Positions 11,101 through 21,365 of a DNA stretch of 64,000 bases are shown here, piece after piece. Position 1 is the first letter of the stretch, and each line of letters starts with the position of its first letter. The stretch lies in the NCBI GenBank assembly GCA_039707655.1, contig CM077668.1, positions 64,497,086 through 64,561,085 on the forward strand, read 5' to 3'. The notes beneath the pieces are model-generated. The model saw only the letters and a list, made by a program, of their open reading frames with translations, searched no databases and was not told the origin of the DNA. The DNA is from Elymus sibiricus (Eukaryota > Streptophyta > Magnoliopsida > Poales > Poaceae). The position numbers and the translations under genes were made by a program.

Positions 11101-11688
11101 ACTGTCTTCTGCATATTCTGTTTCGCTGACTCGAGGTTAAGTGTAATTGATGAGTTATGCGCGCGCAGTTTCCACTTTATTCTGCTAGCCATTCAGCTTG
11201 ACGAGGGAGCAGTAACTGTCTTGGACTCGAGACGTAAAGAGGCTACGGAGTATGTGGACATGATTGAAATGCTCCAGAAGTAAGTTCAATCATTATCGCA
11301 CTATATCGGCAACTTTCGTTCATTTCCTAATATCAAGTAATCATTTTCTTTGCCGGGCAGGGTTTGGAAAAAGTTCATCACGCAGGTTCAGGGTGAATGG
11401 AGATCGGAGCTGCGATTTAAACAACCCAAAGTAAGTAGTACTAGCTAGTTCCGCGCATCTCTCATTGATTCTAGTTTCAATACCATTATCATGGTTGATT
11501 ATCATTTTGATTGAACTCTATTCTCGTAAAGTGCATGTGGTAGCAACCCGGAACTGAGTCATGTGGATACTACGTTTGCGAGTTCATTCACCAAAAGACC
11601 ACCGAGAGGGGCTTCAATAAACAACAATTTGAAGTACGTAAACAATATTCATAATTTTATTTGATCACCATCAATTGTGTTGATTTCA

Positions 11689-11753
<65 letters not shown>

Positions 11754-11903
11754 CCCCCTTCTTTAAATTAGACCTGGCAGAAGTCAAACGTACTCCTACC
11801 AGCTGATCGCCTACGCGCAATTCAAGAGGAGTTGGCGGGATTCTTTGTTGACCACGTCATTCCTAAAGACGGAAAATGCCATCGGGAATTGCAAACCTGT
11901 TGA
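8130..11903 (+). pseudogene. Second CACTA A gene: plant transposase (TNP1/Transposase_24-like) with Ulp1-like cysteine protease tail, broken
   Basis: Exons read by frame and splice borders are 8130-8396, 8491-10876, 10918-11092, 11169-11279, 11361-11430, 11532-11633 and 11772-11903. Exon 1 has three 13-residue repeats (EGDHDGSGDRTEE-like). Exon 2 holds a Transposase_24-like region (PAFVAYKKSDKGKQRS, WFFGVGGTLD), then a coiled stretch, a long Pro/Gln-rich linker (about residues 450-560) and a basic segment. The later exons encode FHFILLAIQLDEGAVTVLDS and QPGTESCGYYVCEFI, the His, Asp, Gln and Cys blocks of the Ulp1/C48 peptidase family. Lesions are an apparent 1-base insertion near 8538, a C7 run (10510-10516) that shifts frame, TAA at 10946-10948, TAG at 11541-11543, and loss of the GT donor after 11092. 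The family probably binds subterminal repeats; the protease role is unknown. Confidence 0.75.
11693..11751. repeat. (AT)n microsatellite
   Basis: About 28 uninterrupted AT dinucleotides in the last intron of the second CACTA A gene. Confidence 0.97.
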
Positions 11904-12163
11904 ATAGATATATGCATCAACGTGTACTATCTGTAGTAGCGTCGAATAGATATATGAAAACTTGTTGTTCGACCAACAAGCACGGAGAAAGAGAGGTCAC
12001 TTCTCTCTATATATTGATCATGCATGATGATGTTGTGTAATTAATGGTTCCTTCATTGCTTATTAGCTAGCGTCGAGTTCTCTCTATATGTAGTAGCTAG
12101 CGTCGACCAAGCACGGAGAAAGAGAGGTCACTTCTCTCTATTAGCTAGCTAACACAATATGAA

Positions 12164-12198
12164 ACCCCTAAACCCTCCAAAACCCCTAAACCCCCTCT
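12164..12198. repeat. Short telomere-like CCCTAAA-type stretch
   Basis: ACCCCTAAACCCTCC is followed by AACCCCTAAACCCCC, degenerate forms of the plant telomere unit CCCTAAA, just inside the right subterminal array of element A. Confidence 0.5.
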
Positions 12199-12249
12199 TT
12201 CAAAAAAACAAAAACCCCAGCGCCTGCGAGCTGCTGACGCGTGGCTGCC

Positions 12250-12497
12250 TTTTGGTCCCGGTTGGTGTTACCAACCGGGACTAAAGGTCCTCCTGCCTGA
12301 GTGCTACGCAGCGGCCACGTGGAGACCCTTTAGTCCCGGTTGGTGTTACCAACCGGGACTAAAGGTCCTCCTGCCTGGGCGCCCCACAGCGGCCACGTGG
12401 AGCACCTTTGGTCCCGGTTCGTAGGCCAACCGGGACTAAAGGTTTTAGGCATTTGTCCCGATCGTTTTGTCCCGGTTCCAGAACCGGGACTAACGGC
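12250..12497. repeat. Right subterminal repeat array of CACTA A
   Basis: Repeated pairs of GGTCCCGGTTGG and CCAACCGGGACTAAAGG with short loops mirror the left array. They end about 20 bp before the right terminal repeat. Confidence 0.88.
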
Positions 12498-12517
12498 CCT
12501 CTGGAACCGCGACTAAT

Positions 12518-12536
12518 GCCCTGTTTTCTACTAGTG
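12518..12536 (-). repeat. Right terminal inverted repeat of CACTA A
   Basis: GCCCTGTTTTCTACTAGTG is the inverted partner of 167-185, with one mismatch. Confidence 0.92.
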
Positions 12537-12921
12537 TCGCGGTTGCCTCCGGTTCATTCTCTGAAGGTGTCGCATGTGCCGTCTCTGCAGCAATGACATC
12601 ATCTAGCATGTCTCTGACCCCGTCGTCCGCATAACCACCGATGCGTTGTCGCATCACCTCCTCTCTACCATGGTCCCGCTCGGCAAAGTTTATCGGCGGC
12701 ATGTCAAAGTTTGGCATATATCCGTGCGTGCGAAGGTGCTCAGACATGTCCTTCTGATTTTTACGGAGACGTCTTTCACATTTCGCACAGGGGCATTGTG
12801 GGATAATTCTCATTGGACAACGGAATATCTCCTTCAAAAACACATCGGTTCTCGCGACCCACTCTGGTGTAACTCGATTCCGGCGGATAAAACCACTGTA
12901 CATCCACTGATTATCTGCCAT
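12537..12921 (-). pseudogene. CACTA element B: N-terminal part of tnp2 transposase, interrupted by element A
   Basis: The minus-strand frame starts MADNQWMYSGFIRRNRVTPE just after a splice acceptor (AAGCAG/GG). It contains CPCAKC and SEHLRTHGYMPNF, the transposase-associated domain of CACTA tnp2 proteins. It stays open up to the right end of element A. Removing A with one 3-bp duplicate joins it in frame to 166-1, so the gene was intact here when A inserted. The remaining C-terminal part lies left of the window. Confidence 0.85.
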
Positions 12922-12945
12922 CCCCTGCTTTATTGGGAGCCACAC

Positions 12946-14500
12946 AACAAAATTAAGGATTCATTTAAATTAATCACATCAAATTTTTATTTTCTACCGC
13001 GTTGACGGCATTGAATCCACCTACATCTCTAATAGGTAAAGATAGCCAAGAGAATGTGCATCCGGAGAACAACGGGGAGGCGCCGCCGAAATCCTGTCTC
13101 GAAACAGGGTAGAGCATGGAAAACGTACCCAATCTACACACCCTCGGGCTGTCCGTGGAAAACGCTGCACAATCCGAAAAAGTTGCGGTGATAAATATGC
13201 AATTGAATGCATATTTATCGATGCAACCCTTTCGGACGGGAGACGCCTAGGTTACGCGACTTGACGTGAAAATAAAATCTAGTGACATGAAAAAAAAACG
13301 GAGGAGAAGATGGATTTGTAGCTCACCCTCAGCTGTAGAGGATGAAGTCGAACAGCGGCGGGATGATCAGGGACCAACAGCTCCGACGACGATGACTCCA
13401 CGGAGATGCAACACAAGAAAGTCTGTAAATTCAAACAAGATAGAGTGAACAATTTAGATCATCATGATATTTCAAATCCTTACTTTTGTCAAGTGTCAAA
13501 CTTTTTTCTTCACATTCATACAACAGTGAATATAGTATCAATCATCAATTTATACAGCCATTCATCCATTCATCAATCCATCTAACAACATCCATTCATC
13601 CATTCATCAATCCATCTAACAACATCCATTCATCCATTCACCTGATTGACAGCACAAACAATCTGTCCAAATCTGATTCTCAAAAGAAGAAAAGACAATC
13701 TGTCTAAAAGATAAACAACAATCACAGGATAGAAAGTAGCAGCACAATTCATTCATGGAACATAACAGTATGTGTCCATCACGTGCACCATTTACTCAGT
13801 AGCAAAACAGCAAGCTTAATTAGCTAGTACATGTCAATCAGGAACCGCACGCGCATCATGCAGTAGGACCAAACGCGATATGACCATTCAAAAGGACGAC
13901 ATATCTCACATTTACATGTAAAATTAACCTGGAAGAGATTATTGAGTGCAATTCCAATATCCAGAGGTCATAGCAAGAGCATCAATTATAGTATTCAGCA
14001 TAAGTCGAAAAGTCCGTAATGCCCAACCTACATGGCACAATCAACAATAGCAATACCAGGACAAACACATCAGCCAAATTCTATCTCTCAAATTCTGAAA
14101 AAATTTGTACTACTACATGGAACAATCTACATCTTGTACTACTATTTGTGCACAATCACCACATCCAATCAACACATCCATATCATAGCAAATCTACATG
14201 AAAAAATTTCAAAAAAAATTTCACAGGAGTTGCTCACCTTGGCAGACGACAAGCCGGACCGGGAGGAGGGCGGTCCTTCGACGGAGTAGGACGTCGGCCG
14301 GAGTGGGGCACCAGCCGCCGGAGTCGAGCCCTGGCCGGACCGGGCCAGGAGCTTCGGCTGGACACCGGAGGAGAGAGGGGACGCACCCGAGGGAGGAGTC
14401 GCGCCCGAGGGAGCTGGGGCGGGAGATGCAGGCCTACACGCGGGCCATGTCGCCGGAGAGGACCCGAGGACCGGCGGCGGCTGCGGTAGCTGGAGGAACC
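12946..14500. other. Intron and leader region of the element B tnp2 gene
   Basis: No convincing coding exon is seen apart from possible leader exons on the minus strand near 13320-13425. CATCCATTCATCAATC-like short repeats occur at 13555-13640. It probably holds long introns between the GC-rich first exon and the tnp2 start. Confidence 0.4.
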
Positions 14501-14504
14501 CTAG

Positions 14505-14670
14505 GACGGCGGCGGCGGGACGAGGAGGGGGCGGCCGCGGCGGTGGTTATGGCGACGGCTGCGGCGGGACGAGGAGGGGGCGGCCGCGGCGGTGGTGGTG
14601 GCGACGGCTACGGCGGGACGAGGAGGGGGCGCCCGCGGCGGTGGTGGTGGCGACGGCGGCGCGCGCGGAG
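14505..14670. repeat. GC-rich tandem repeat (unit about 50-65 bp) in the element B leader
   Basis: The unit GACGAGGAGGGGGCGGCCGC, followed by GGCGGTGG-type sequence, recurs three times next to GA-rich runs (14697-14735). On the minus strand this fits the CT-rich, GC-rich first exon of the tnp2 gene. Open frames on both strands here are due to composition. Confidence 0.75.
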
Positions 14671-14759
14671 AGGGTGGCGGCGACGGCGTCGGGTCGAGAG
14701 AGAGAGATTGGATCGGGGAGAGAGAGAGAGAGGGTGAGTGGAGGAGGAGGCCCGTGAAT

Positions 14760-14995
14760 GGATAAGGGGGCCTATGCCGACGGCCAAAGCCGTCGGCATA
14801 GGTATTTTGTTTTTTTTTCCTTTTTTCTCACAATTTCTTTAGCACGGGCCACGTCATCGATCCGGGGCACCTATGCCGACGGCTTAGCCGTCGGCATAGG
14901 TTTTTTTTTTCTTTTTTCCCACAATTTCTTTAGCACGTCCCACGTCATCGATCCGGGGCATAGCTATGCCGACGGCTTTGCCGTCGGCATAGCTC
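14760..14995. repeat. Inner subterminal-type repeat array of CACTA B
   Basis: Three inverted pairs built on TATGCCGACGGC / GCCGTCGGCATA are separated by TTTTTC-rich spacers with CACGTCATCGATCCGGGGCA. The array separates the tnp2 leader (minus strand) from the candidate Pol III promoter (plus strand). Confidence 0.88.
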
Positions 14996-15013
14996 GGTCT
15001 CTCAGAAAACTTT

Positions 15014-15058
15014 TAGTACCACCTCGCCCAGAGACAAGCAACATGACCAGTTTAAATA
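15014..15058 (+). promoter_or_regulatory. U6-type snRNA promoter (USE plus TATA, 24-bp spacing) in CACTA B
   Basis: TAGTACCACCTCG (15014-15026) differs from the wheat-type USE TAGTCCCACCTCG at one base. Exactly 24 bp follow before the TATA-like TTTAAATA (15051-15058). This is the same geometry as the minus-strand promoter at 6367-6413 in element A and as plant Pol III snRNA genes. It is divergent from the tnp2 gene of B. Confidence 0.6.
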
Positions 15059-15080
15059 GTCGAATAATCCAGACGCAGTA

Positions 15081-15204
15081 AGCTTCGGTCTTCATTACAC
15101 TCCTGTTAAGGACATGAACCATTACTGTGAATCTTCACCCCTTCCGAGCACTGAAGATTCACAGTGACGGTCCATCTTCCTAATGATGGATGCCGGTGCT
15201 TTTT
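15081..15204 (+). ncRNA. Candidate Pol III small RNA of CACTA B with a 14-bp perfect hairpin
   Basis: A region of about 120 nt starts about 22 bp after the TATA box and ends at a T5 run (15200-15204). It contains a perfect 14-bp stem, ACTGTGAATCTTCA (15124-15137) with TGAAGATTCACAGT (15152-15165), and a 14-nt loop. An outer GGAC…GTCC pair (about 15112-15115 and 15169-15172) could extend the fold. No ORF of note is present. It does not resemble U6, U3, 7SL or tRNA as far as I can judge. Start site and transcription are inferred. Confidence 0.5.
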
Positions 15205-15649
15205 ATTAATTCAATTATTACTATTTTTGAGTTTGCCATCTGTGTGAGAACAATGATATAACCGCTTGTAAACCGCACCATCTCCGAGCTAGTCTCTGGG
15301 TATCGAGAGGGAACGTGTCCGGTTTGTGCAGGAAGTGCAGGTCCTGTTGCTTCGTTGGCCTTGAAACTTCTCGTGCTCACAAAGGAGGCCATCGCATGAC
15401 AAGTGCCAGGCCCCCGCATTTTTCGGACCCGCGTGGAATATTCGAGAAATTTATTGCTCTGCTAGGGTTTCATCGCCGGAAATTGCAGATCTGCAAGGCG
15501 GCGCATGAAATCATGCCCAGAAGCGGCATGGAAAATACTTTGTGGTGTCCTTGCGGCATGCGTAGGCCATGTGCAGAGGAGGGAGGGGCATGCCCTCCCA
15601 CCGGGGGCCAAAAGTACCTCGGTGCCATGCCTGATACAACCGTTTAAAT

Positions 15650-16585
15650 CCTCGGATCAAGGTTCGGGCACAACCCACCGCAAGATTCCCTCCGTGTCTG
15701 CCCGACGTGGCCGTTTCCCCCCTCCGTACGACGGCGGTAGCGACGTCCGTGAGGGGGGTCACACTACGGAGCCGCGTGCCGGGTGCTTGCACCTGCCACC
15801 ACACTTCCAGACGTGTAAGAGGGCCCAGCGCAAGACCTGGCGGCATAGCTACCCCCCCCCCCCCAAGTACCCCGTCCCGTTTAACCCTGGCACTGTTGAC
15901 CGGCGGATCTAGGCCTTTGACTTTCGCCGGACGGGGTTTAACCGATGGACATTTTCACCTGGCTGTGATAGGCCAGCCCATAGGTACACTTCGGATCAAG
16001 GTCCGGGCACAACCCACCGCAAGATTCCCTCCGTGTCTGCCCGACGTGGCCGTTTCCCCCCTCCGTGCGATGGCGGCAGCGACGTCCGTGAGGGGGGTCA
16101 CACTACGGAGCCGCGTGCCGGGTGCTTGCACCTGCCACCACACTTCCAGACGTGTAAGAGGGCCCAGCGCAAGACCTGGCGGCATAGCTACCCCCCCCCC
16201 CCAAGTACCCTGTCCCGTCTAACCTTGGCACTGTTGACCGGCGGATCTAGGCCTTTGACTTTCGCCGGACGGGGTTTGACCGATGGATATTTTCACTTGG
16301 CTATGATAGGCCAGCCCATAGGTACACTTCGGATCAAGGTCCGGGCACAACCCACCGCAAGATTCCCTCCGTGTCTGCCTGACGTGGCCGTTTCCCCCCT
16401 CCGTGCGACGGCGGCAACGACGTCCGTGAGGGGGGTCACACGACGGAGCCGCGTGCCGGGTGCTTGCACCTGCCACCACACTTCCAGACGTGTAAGAGGG
16501 CCCAGCGCAAGACCTGGCGGCATAGCTACCCCCAAGTACCCCGTCCCGTCTAACCCTGGCACTGTTGACCGGGCGGCAAACTGGG
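15650..16585. repeat. Tandem array, about 2.7 copies of a 340-bp unit, in CACTA B
   Basis: CGGATCAAGGTCCGGGCACA begins copies at about 15652, 15990 and 16329. The first two copies are about 338-340 bp long. The third stops near the GTTGACC at about 16570. Each copy has a C-run (CTACCCCC) of variable length. Long open frames in this array shift between copies and are not supported as genes. Confidence 0.92.
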
Positions 16586-16679
16586 CCTAACAGACACGTG
16601 TGGTGTATCTATGTATGTTTATGTTTAGATAAGGCACATTTAAATTAATCATATTTTTATGTAGAAAAACAAATACATA

Positions 16680-17078
16680 TCTATGCCGACGGCAAAGCCG
16701 TCGGCATAGCTATGCCACGGATCGATGACATGGCACGTGCCGCGGATCGATGACGTGGCCACAGATATGCCGACGGCTTTGCCGTCGGCATCGATATGCC
16801 GACGGCCGCCGTTAGGGCCGTCGGCATATATTTGACGGCGTCAAACGGCAGTTAACCACCGGGTGGCCGGATCCACATATATGCCGACGGCCTGTCTATG
16901 CCGACGGCCACCGTACGCATATCACGACATATGCCGACGGCTTCGTGACGCCGACGGCCCCCGTCGGCATAGATGGTGGTATGCCGACGGCCGAACTACG
17001 CCGACGGTTTTCCTTAGGCCGTCGGCATAGCGCCATCTATGCCGACGGGGGCTGTCGGCATAGCATGGGCCGTCGGGA
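16680..17078. repeat. Outer subterminal repeat array of CACTA B
   Basis: About a dozen copies of TATGCCGACGGC and inverses, many as hairpin pairs, run up to the terminal repeat at 17080-17099. Confidence 0.9.
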
Positions 17079-17079
17079 A

Positions 17080-17099
17080 CGTGACTTATTCTGGTAGTG
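17080..17099 (-). repeat. Terminal repeat of CACTA B
   Basis: The minus strand reads CACTACCAGAATAAGTCACG. The adjacent 3 bp outside are atc (17100-17102), the expected target duplication half. Confidence 0.8.
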
Positions 17100-20000
17100 A
17101 TCTCTTCTTCTCCGCGTCTCCAGTGCTGCAAGCTCGTGCCTCGCAGATCTGCAATAGCCTCACCATGCCATCCTCGATGCTTCCATGTGATCTGCAATGG
17201 CTCCTCCATGCCTCTGGTCCTAAGACTCAACGCTCTTGCTGCTGACACTCTAGCCCATGGACCCAGTTCTCCTCCCCAATATCCACTTTCTTCATCTACA
17301 TACGTCCCCTCACTACAACACTGCACCTGACAGCTTCCTCCTCGACGTGGCCCATGGAATCTGAGGGGCGTACGTGGCCCATGGATTACTTTACTTGCGT
17401 TGCGTGGTTGGAATATATGAGTAATGCTTGCAGTTGTTTCTTCCTTTCTCTCATGAACGGTGAGTTCCTGCTTTCATTTTTTTCCAAACAATGCAGGAGG
17501 ACTGCTTGTGCATATATAGAAGAAAAGAGAGTACAGAGTCATACAGAAAATAGGTTCATGTGCAGAAGCAGGCAACTCCTTTTGAGGTCCAGAAGTTGTT
17601 GCTTTGATTCTTCCCGTCTACAAGTTATGCAAAGTCTTATTAGGTCCTCACAATTTCTTGTTTCCTGACTACTTATTCTGCATGAATTTGTTTGCACTAT
17701 TAATTGTATGCAAAGAACTTGATTCATATTAGTGACCGCTCCATCTCATCCAGCACGCACGTACAAGAACCACCACTTCTAGGTGATGCCCTCGCCTTCA
17801 ATGGCATCCTGCCGGACATCTCCATATGCCCCATTGTCCACGACCAGCAGCATGAGAACACCACAAACTTGATTTTATCTCCATTTTTCTGCTACAGGGG
17901 TTATTCATTCTCAACCTCCTATCAATGATGAATCTAGAGGACATTACTTTCTTGCAGTTTCTCATCCTACCCCTTCGCTCCTGCGTAATCGGTTGCCATG
18001 CATCAACTGAACATGATTTACCAAGACGTGACTCTCTAAACGCGATCATAGGTTATCCCTGTGTTGGGTAAGGGCTCGCCTTAGTGGATGAGAGGTGCGC
18101 CCTAGCACATGTCTGGGTTGGTCACAATCATCGTCTGCTGAGACTGGAAGATAGCGTCCAGAGGTGTGCAAGGGAGATGACACAACATATATACAACCAT
18201 GGTGAAAACACCTTCTTCAGTTTGAGATTTTTTGTGTGTGCATCCAATGTCAGGTTGACACTTGCGTGTAGAGCTGATGCCATACAGATGTAATTGCTGC
18301 TGCTGAACTTATTTGAACGAATTCATGTGTACATTAATTAGTTGGTTATCAGATGATGCTTAGTAGTTTTTGAATAATTTATCTGAGGTGCTGAGATGAT
18401 GAGTAATGAACAAAATTTAATCTTGTGTATACCATTGTAATTTGCTAACACCATGCACCTGCAATCCTGCATACACAAATTGGTTATTCTGTCAAGGGCA
18501 GCAAAGATAATGAGAAGGTGTATGGCCATGAAAAGGAGAAGTCTGCCAGAACTATATGTTGCTTACAGATGGAGGTGGAGATGCAAAGGAGGACTACCAA
18601 GAGGTGTGTACGTTTCGAAAACAAATAAAATAAGTGTGTATACGGACACTTGATTTCAGTTCATTATATGTATGTGTCTACTTTATTCTCGAATGTTTTG
18701 GGGCATGTGGTGATCCAGCCATTAGAACTTTGCTTTAAGTGGGATTGACTTTGTGATCTAGGGAGAGCAAAAAGGCTGGTTATGGGACGAATGCTATTAG
18801 ACCTTCAGTTTTAGTTACGCTTGGATTCCTTGCTCGCTGCATATCCAATTGGTTCATGTATCACATATTTATTCTTGGCAGATAAGCTGCTTATGGACTT
18901 AGAAGCTTATTTAATTTTTTCATGTATGCCATATATTTTTTGCCAGATAAGCCGGTTGACAAATTTTCTAGAGGGAAGCGGTTAATTTTCATCATTCCCT
19001 ACTGCAGACTAGGATTAGTTTATTACTAAGTCATCTCCAAAATTAATTGGTTGCTAGCATTCCTAGAACATGTAAACCAACGAATATTTGTTGTCATTGT
19101 GATGTGACGGCGACCCGGTCTTTCGATGAGAGTGAGGATAACTACCGATTTGGTGGATGTTGACCTTGACGATCCGGCTATACCACACCCGATATGTCCT
19201 CATCACATTGTTTATATGATATCAGAAGGTAACAAATTGTTAACTTGACCATTCTTTTCTAGAGGATTGTTTGTTGATCTTCAAGATTTCACTATTGTCA
19301 AGATTATAGTGTCATAATTCTTGCCTACGTCTAGCTATTTGTTCCTTCAATCACAATATGGAACTGATTTTGCAGCAAAGGTGGACGTACATGGAGGTCG
19401 CTTACCAGCAAGTTGATAATGAGCTACATGAAAGATCATTCCTTCTATGTCGAAAATTTTCTTGGTTGAAGGATAGCTGAAAATTCCATATCTAGGTAAC
19501 AAACCTATGTAACTGTGTGTTATAGTCTTGCTACTTACAATTATTTTAGTATCGCATCTTTAACAATGTTAAAGTTACATGTACACTAATTATCACCCGG
19601 CTTGCAAATATAAACCTACATGTACACTACTAAATTCAACAACACAGGATCGTAGTAGGGCTAGCTAAGATTGTAAAAGCTCATTAGTGTTCATGTATAG
19701 CCTTCTAGATGATACCTTCGAGAAGCATGATCAACCGACCTGCATGCATGCAATCATCCATAGATAATTAGTTAGCAGCACACAAGTATTATCTCAACGA
19801 ATCGTTGTGTTTATGATTTACGTCTTGGTTTGCACAATTCATATTCAGATAAGACCATATTTCTTATACAGTTCATGAAGCAAAATTTGTGATTCAGCTC
19901 GGAGGCATTGACGAGAGAAAAAAATCACAACTATTATATATAATTGAGTGCGGCTGCCGTACATACACGAGGGCAAGCAAACTAAATGTGTCGGAAACGA

Positions 20001-20972
20001 ACACATACGCACACGGTAGTCAGACATATGCATGATATCATGCTTACACCCTGTATCACCGTATGTATATATCCGGTTCTAATGGGTAAAATAGAATGTT
20101 TGTGTTGTCTACAAAAAATTATAGTCACATAGGACAATATTTTTTTACGATGAAGCAAAGTTTGTGATTCAGCTCGGAGGGAGATCGAGCTTCAAGATAG
20201 GATCATAACAGCTCTAAGGGTGCATGGCAAGAACGTTGTTTTGTAAGTACATGGATATATACACTTCCACATACTCTAAAGATGATGCCAATTTAAGAAA
20301 ATTGGCCTTTTAGTGTTTTACTGAATTTACCTCAATTCACGACAATATGTGCTCAAATAAATTGAATGAGAGAACATTTGGTCGAGCAGATGATCAAAAC
20401 TATTGGAAATAAAAATACATTCAACTCAGTAGTAGGCAATCAACTGTAAAACGCTCTTTTTTAGTTGGTTGATTCGAGAACAAACAGGTCATTGTGTTTG
20501 GTGATAGCAAAAAAGTCATCATATTTCTTCTATCTTTTCGGATATTTTATGAAAAACATCTCTTTCTTACATTATCACATGTGTAGCTAAGATCAAGTAT
20601 GTCCCAACATCTATCCTTCAAACGTGTTGATTAATTAGAATTTATGCCCACAGTGATCCAGCAGTTATAATGAGGCCACCTAGAAGAACACTTTTTATTA
20701 CTTTAATGGTTATGTGTGAACGCTTTTACAATGAAAATAAAAACATAGTTCAACGATCAGTTTAACCAGTGACGTAATTTATATATAAGCAGCCCATCTC
20801 CAATTTTCTATCTTCTAGCATAATTAGCATTTAGTAATTTGTTCATTATTTTTAAACTCTGTACAAATAAATACATGAATGAATAATACTTAATTGGAAA
20901 CAAATGTTCATAATGCTCTTCCTAAATTATAAAAGTATATAGCGGGTTCAAGGGTACGATTAAAAAAATTAA
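17100..20972. other. No recognisable gene
   Basis: AT-rich sequence without an open frame that I can match to a family. Short open frames lack domain-like features. It may be old, decayed intergenic DNA between elements. Confidence 0.4.
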
Positions 20973-21074
20973 TCTATATAAAAGATTCATAATATTAGAA
21001 GAAAGAAAATTACCATAAGGGTTATTAAGCTTCATAGAATTCTAGCCCATGCATCGAGCGGGCCACTCTGCTAG
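20973..21074 (+). mobile_element. Possible very short Helitron-like element
   Basis: It starts TCTATATAAAAGATTC after an A and ends GCCC…GGGC, CACTCTG, CTAG before a T. This is the Helitron layout (TC start, hairpin, CTRR end, A/T insertion). At about 100 bp it is short even for a non-autonomous copy, so the 5' end could be coincidental. Confidence 0.35.
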
Positions 21075-21092
21075 TTATTTATAAAAACCAAC

Positions 21093-21290
21093 AATCCAAT
21101 ACACTTGATGAAAAAATTCCAAAGTGTGGGTGAAACAGAAAATCCAAACTGCATTCATCCTTTTGCAAGACATATATTTTAGCTATATTTGAAACAAGTT
21201 ACGATGGGACCTATATATTGAAGACAAAATAATACGGAATATATGATACATTTAAATCTTGTCACACAAATGCGCAAAGCACCCTGCTAG
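21093..21290 (+). mobile_element. Helitron 3' end, copy 1
   Basis: It ends with ATGCGCAAAGCACCCTGCTAG and then T. The second copy, at 22981-23179, keeps a stronger hairpin: CGCGCAAATGCGCG, then AATTACCCCG, then CTAG and T. The pair shows the Helitron end predates the tandem duplication. The 5' end is not identified. Confidence 0.55.
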
Positions 21291-21365
21291 TTCTACAGTG
21301 TATTAATACTCATTTTTAGATATATTCTGTGAGTGTTGTGGACAATGGAACTTGCAGGGAATGAA

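Larger units (their letters stand above)
167..12536 (+). mobile_element. Complete CACTA (En/Spm) DNA transposon, element A
   Basis: The left end reads CACTAGTAGAAAATAGGGC. The right end is its reverse complement with one mismatch. Both ends are followed inward by arrays of short inverted repeats (TTTAGTCCCGGTT / AACCGGGACTAAA). The flanking 3-bp sites are ttg (164-166) and tcg (12537-12539), a target duplication with one mismatch. Inside, on the plus strand, are a small spliced gene, a tnp2 gene and a second gene with a protease-like tail; AT-rich tandem repeats and a second internal copy of the subterminal repeats lie between them. Both large genes have nonsense and frameshift changes, so this copy is probably not autonomous now. 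It is inserted in the coding region of element B. Confidence 0.93.
12537..17099 (-). mobile_element. CACTA element B, 5' half (rest lies at 1-166 and beyond the left edge)
   Basis: The minus strand starts at 17099 with CACTACCAGAATAAGTCACG, a CACTA terminus. It is followed by many copies of TATGCCGACGGC and its inverse, then a 340-bp tandem array, a candidate Pol III unit, a second TATGCCGACGGC array, a GC-rich leader and the start of tnp2. The other terminus is outside the window, so the target duplication cannot be checked. Its terminal and subterminal repeats differ from those of element A, so it is a different CACTA family. Confidence 0.85.

Noticed and set aside
12646..13005. 119-codon plus-strand open frame
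   Set aside because: It is the antisense shadow of the element B tnp2 N-terminus.
14198..14737. 179-codon Gly/Arg-rich open frame
   Set aside because: It is the antisense of the GC-rich leader of element B's tnp2 gene and consists of tandem repeat units.
15315..16590. Long overlapping open frames on both strands (100-185 codons) in the GC-rich tandem array
   Set aside because: The frames repeat with the 340-bp units, overlap on both strands and match no domain. They are by-products of composition and repetition.
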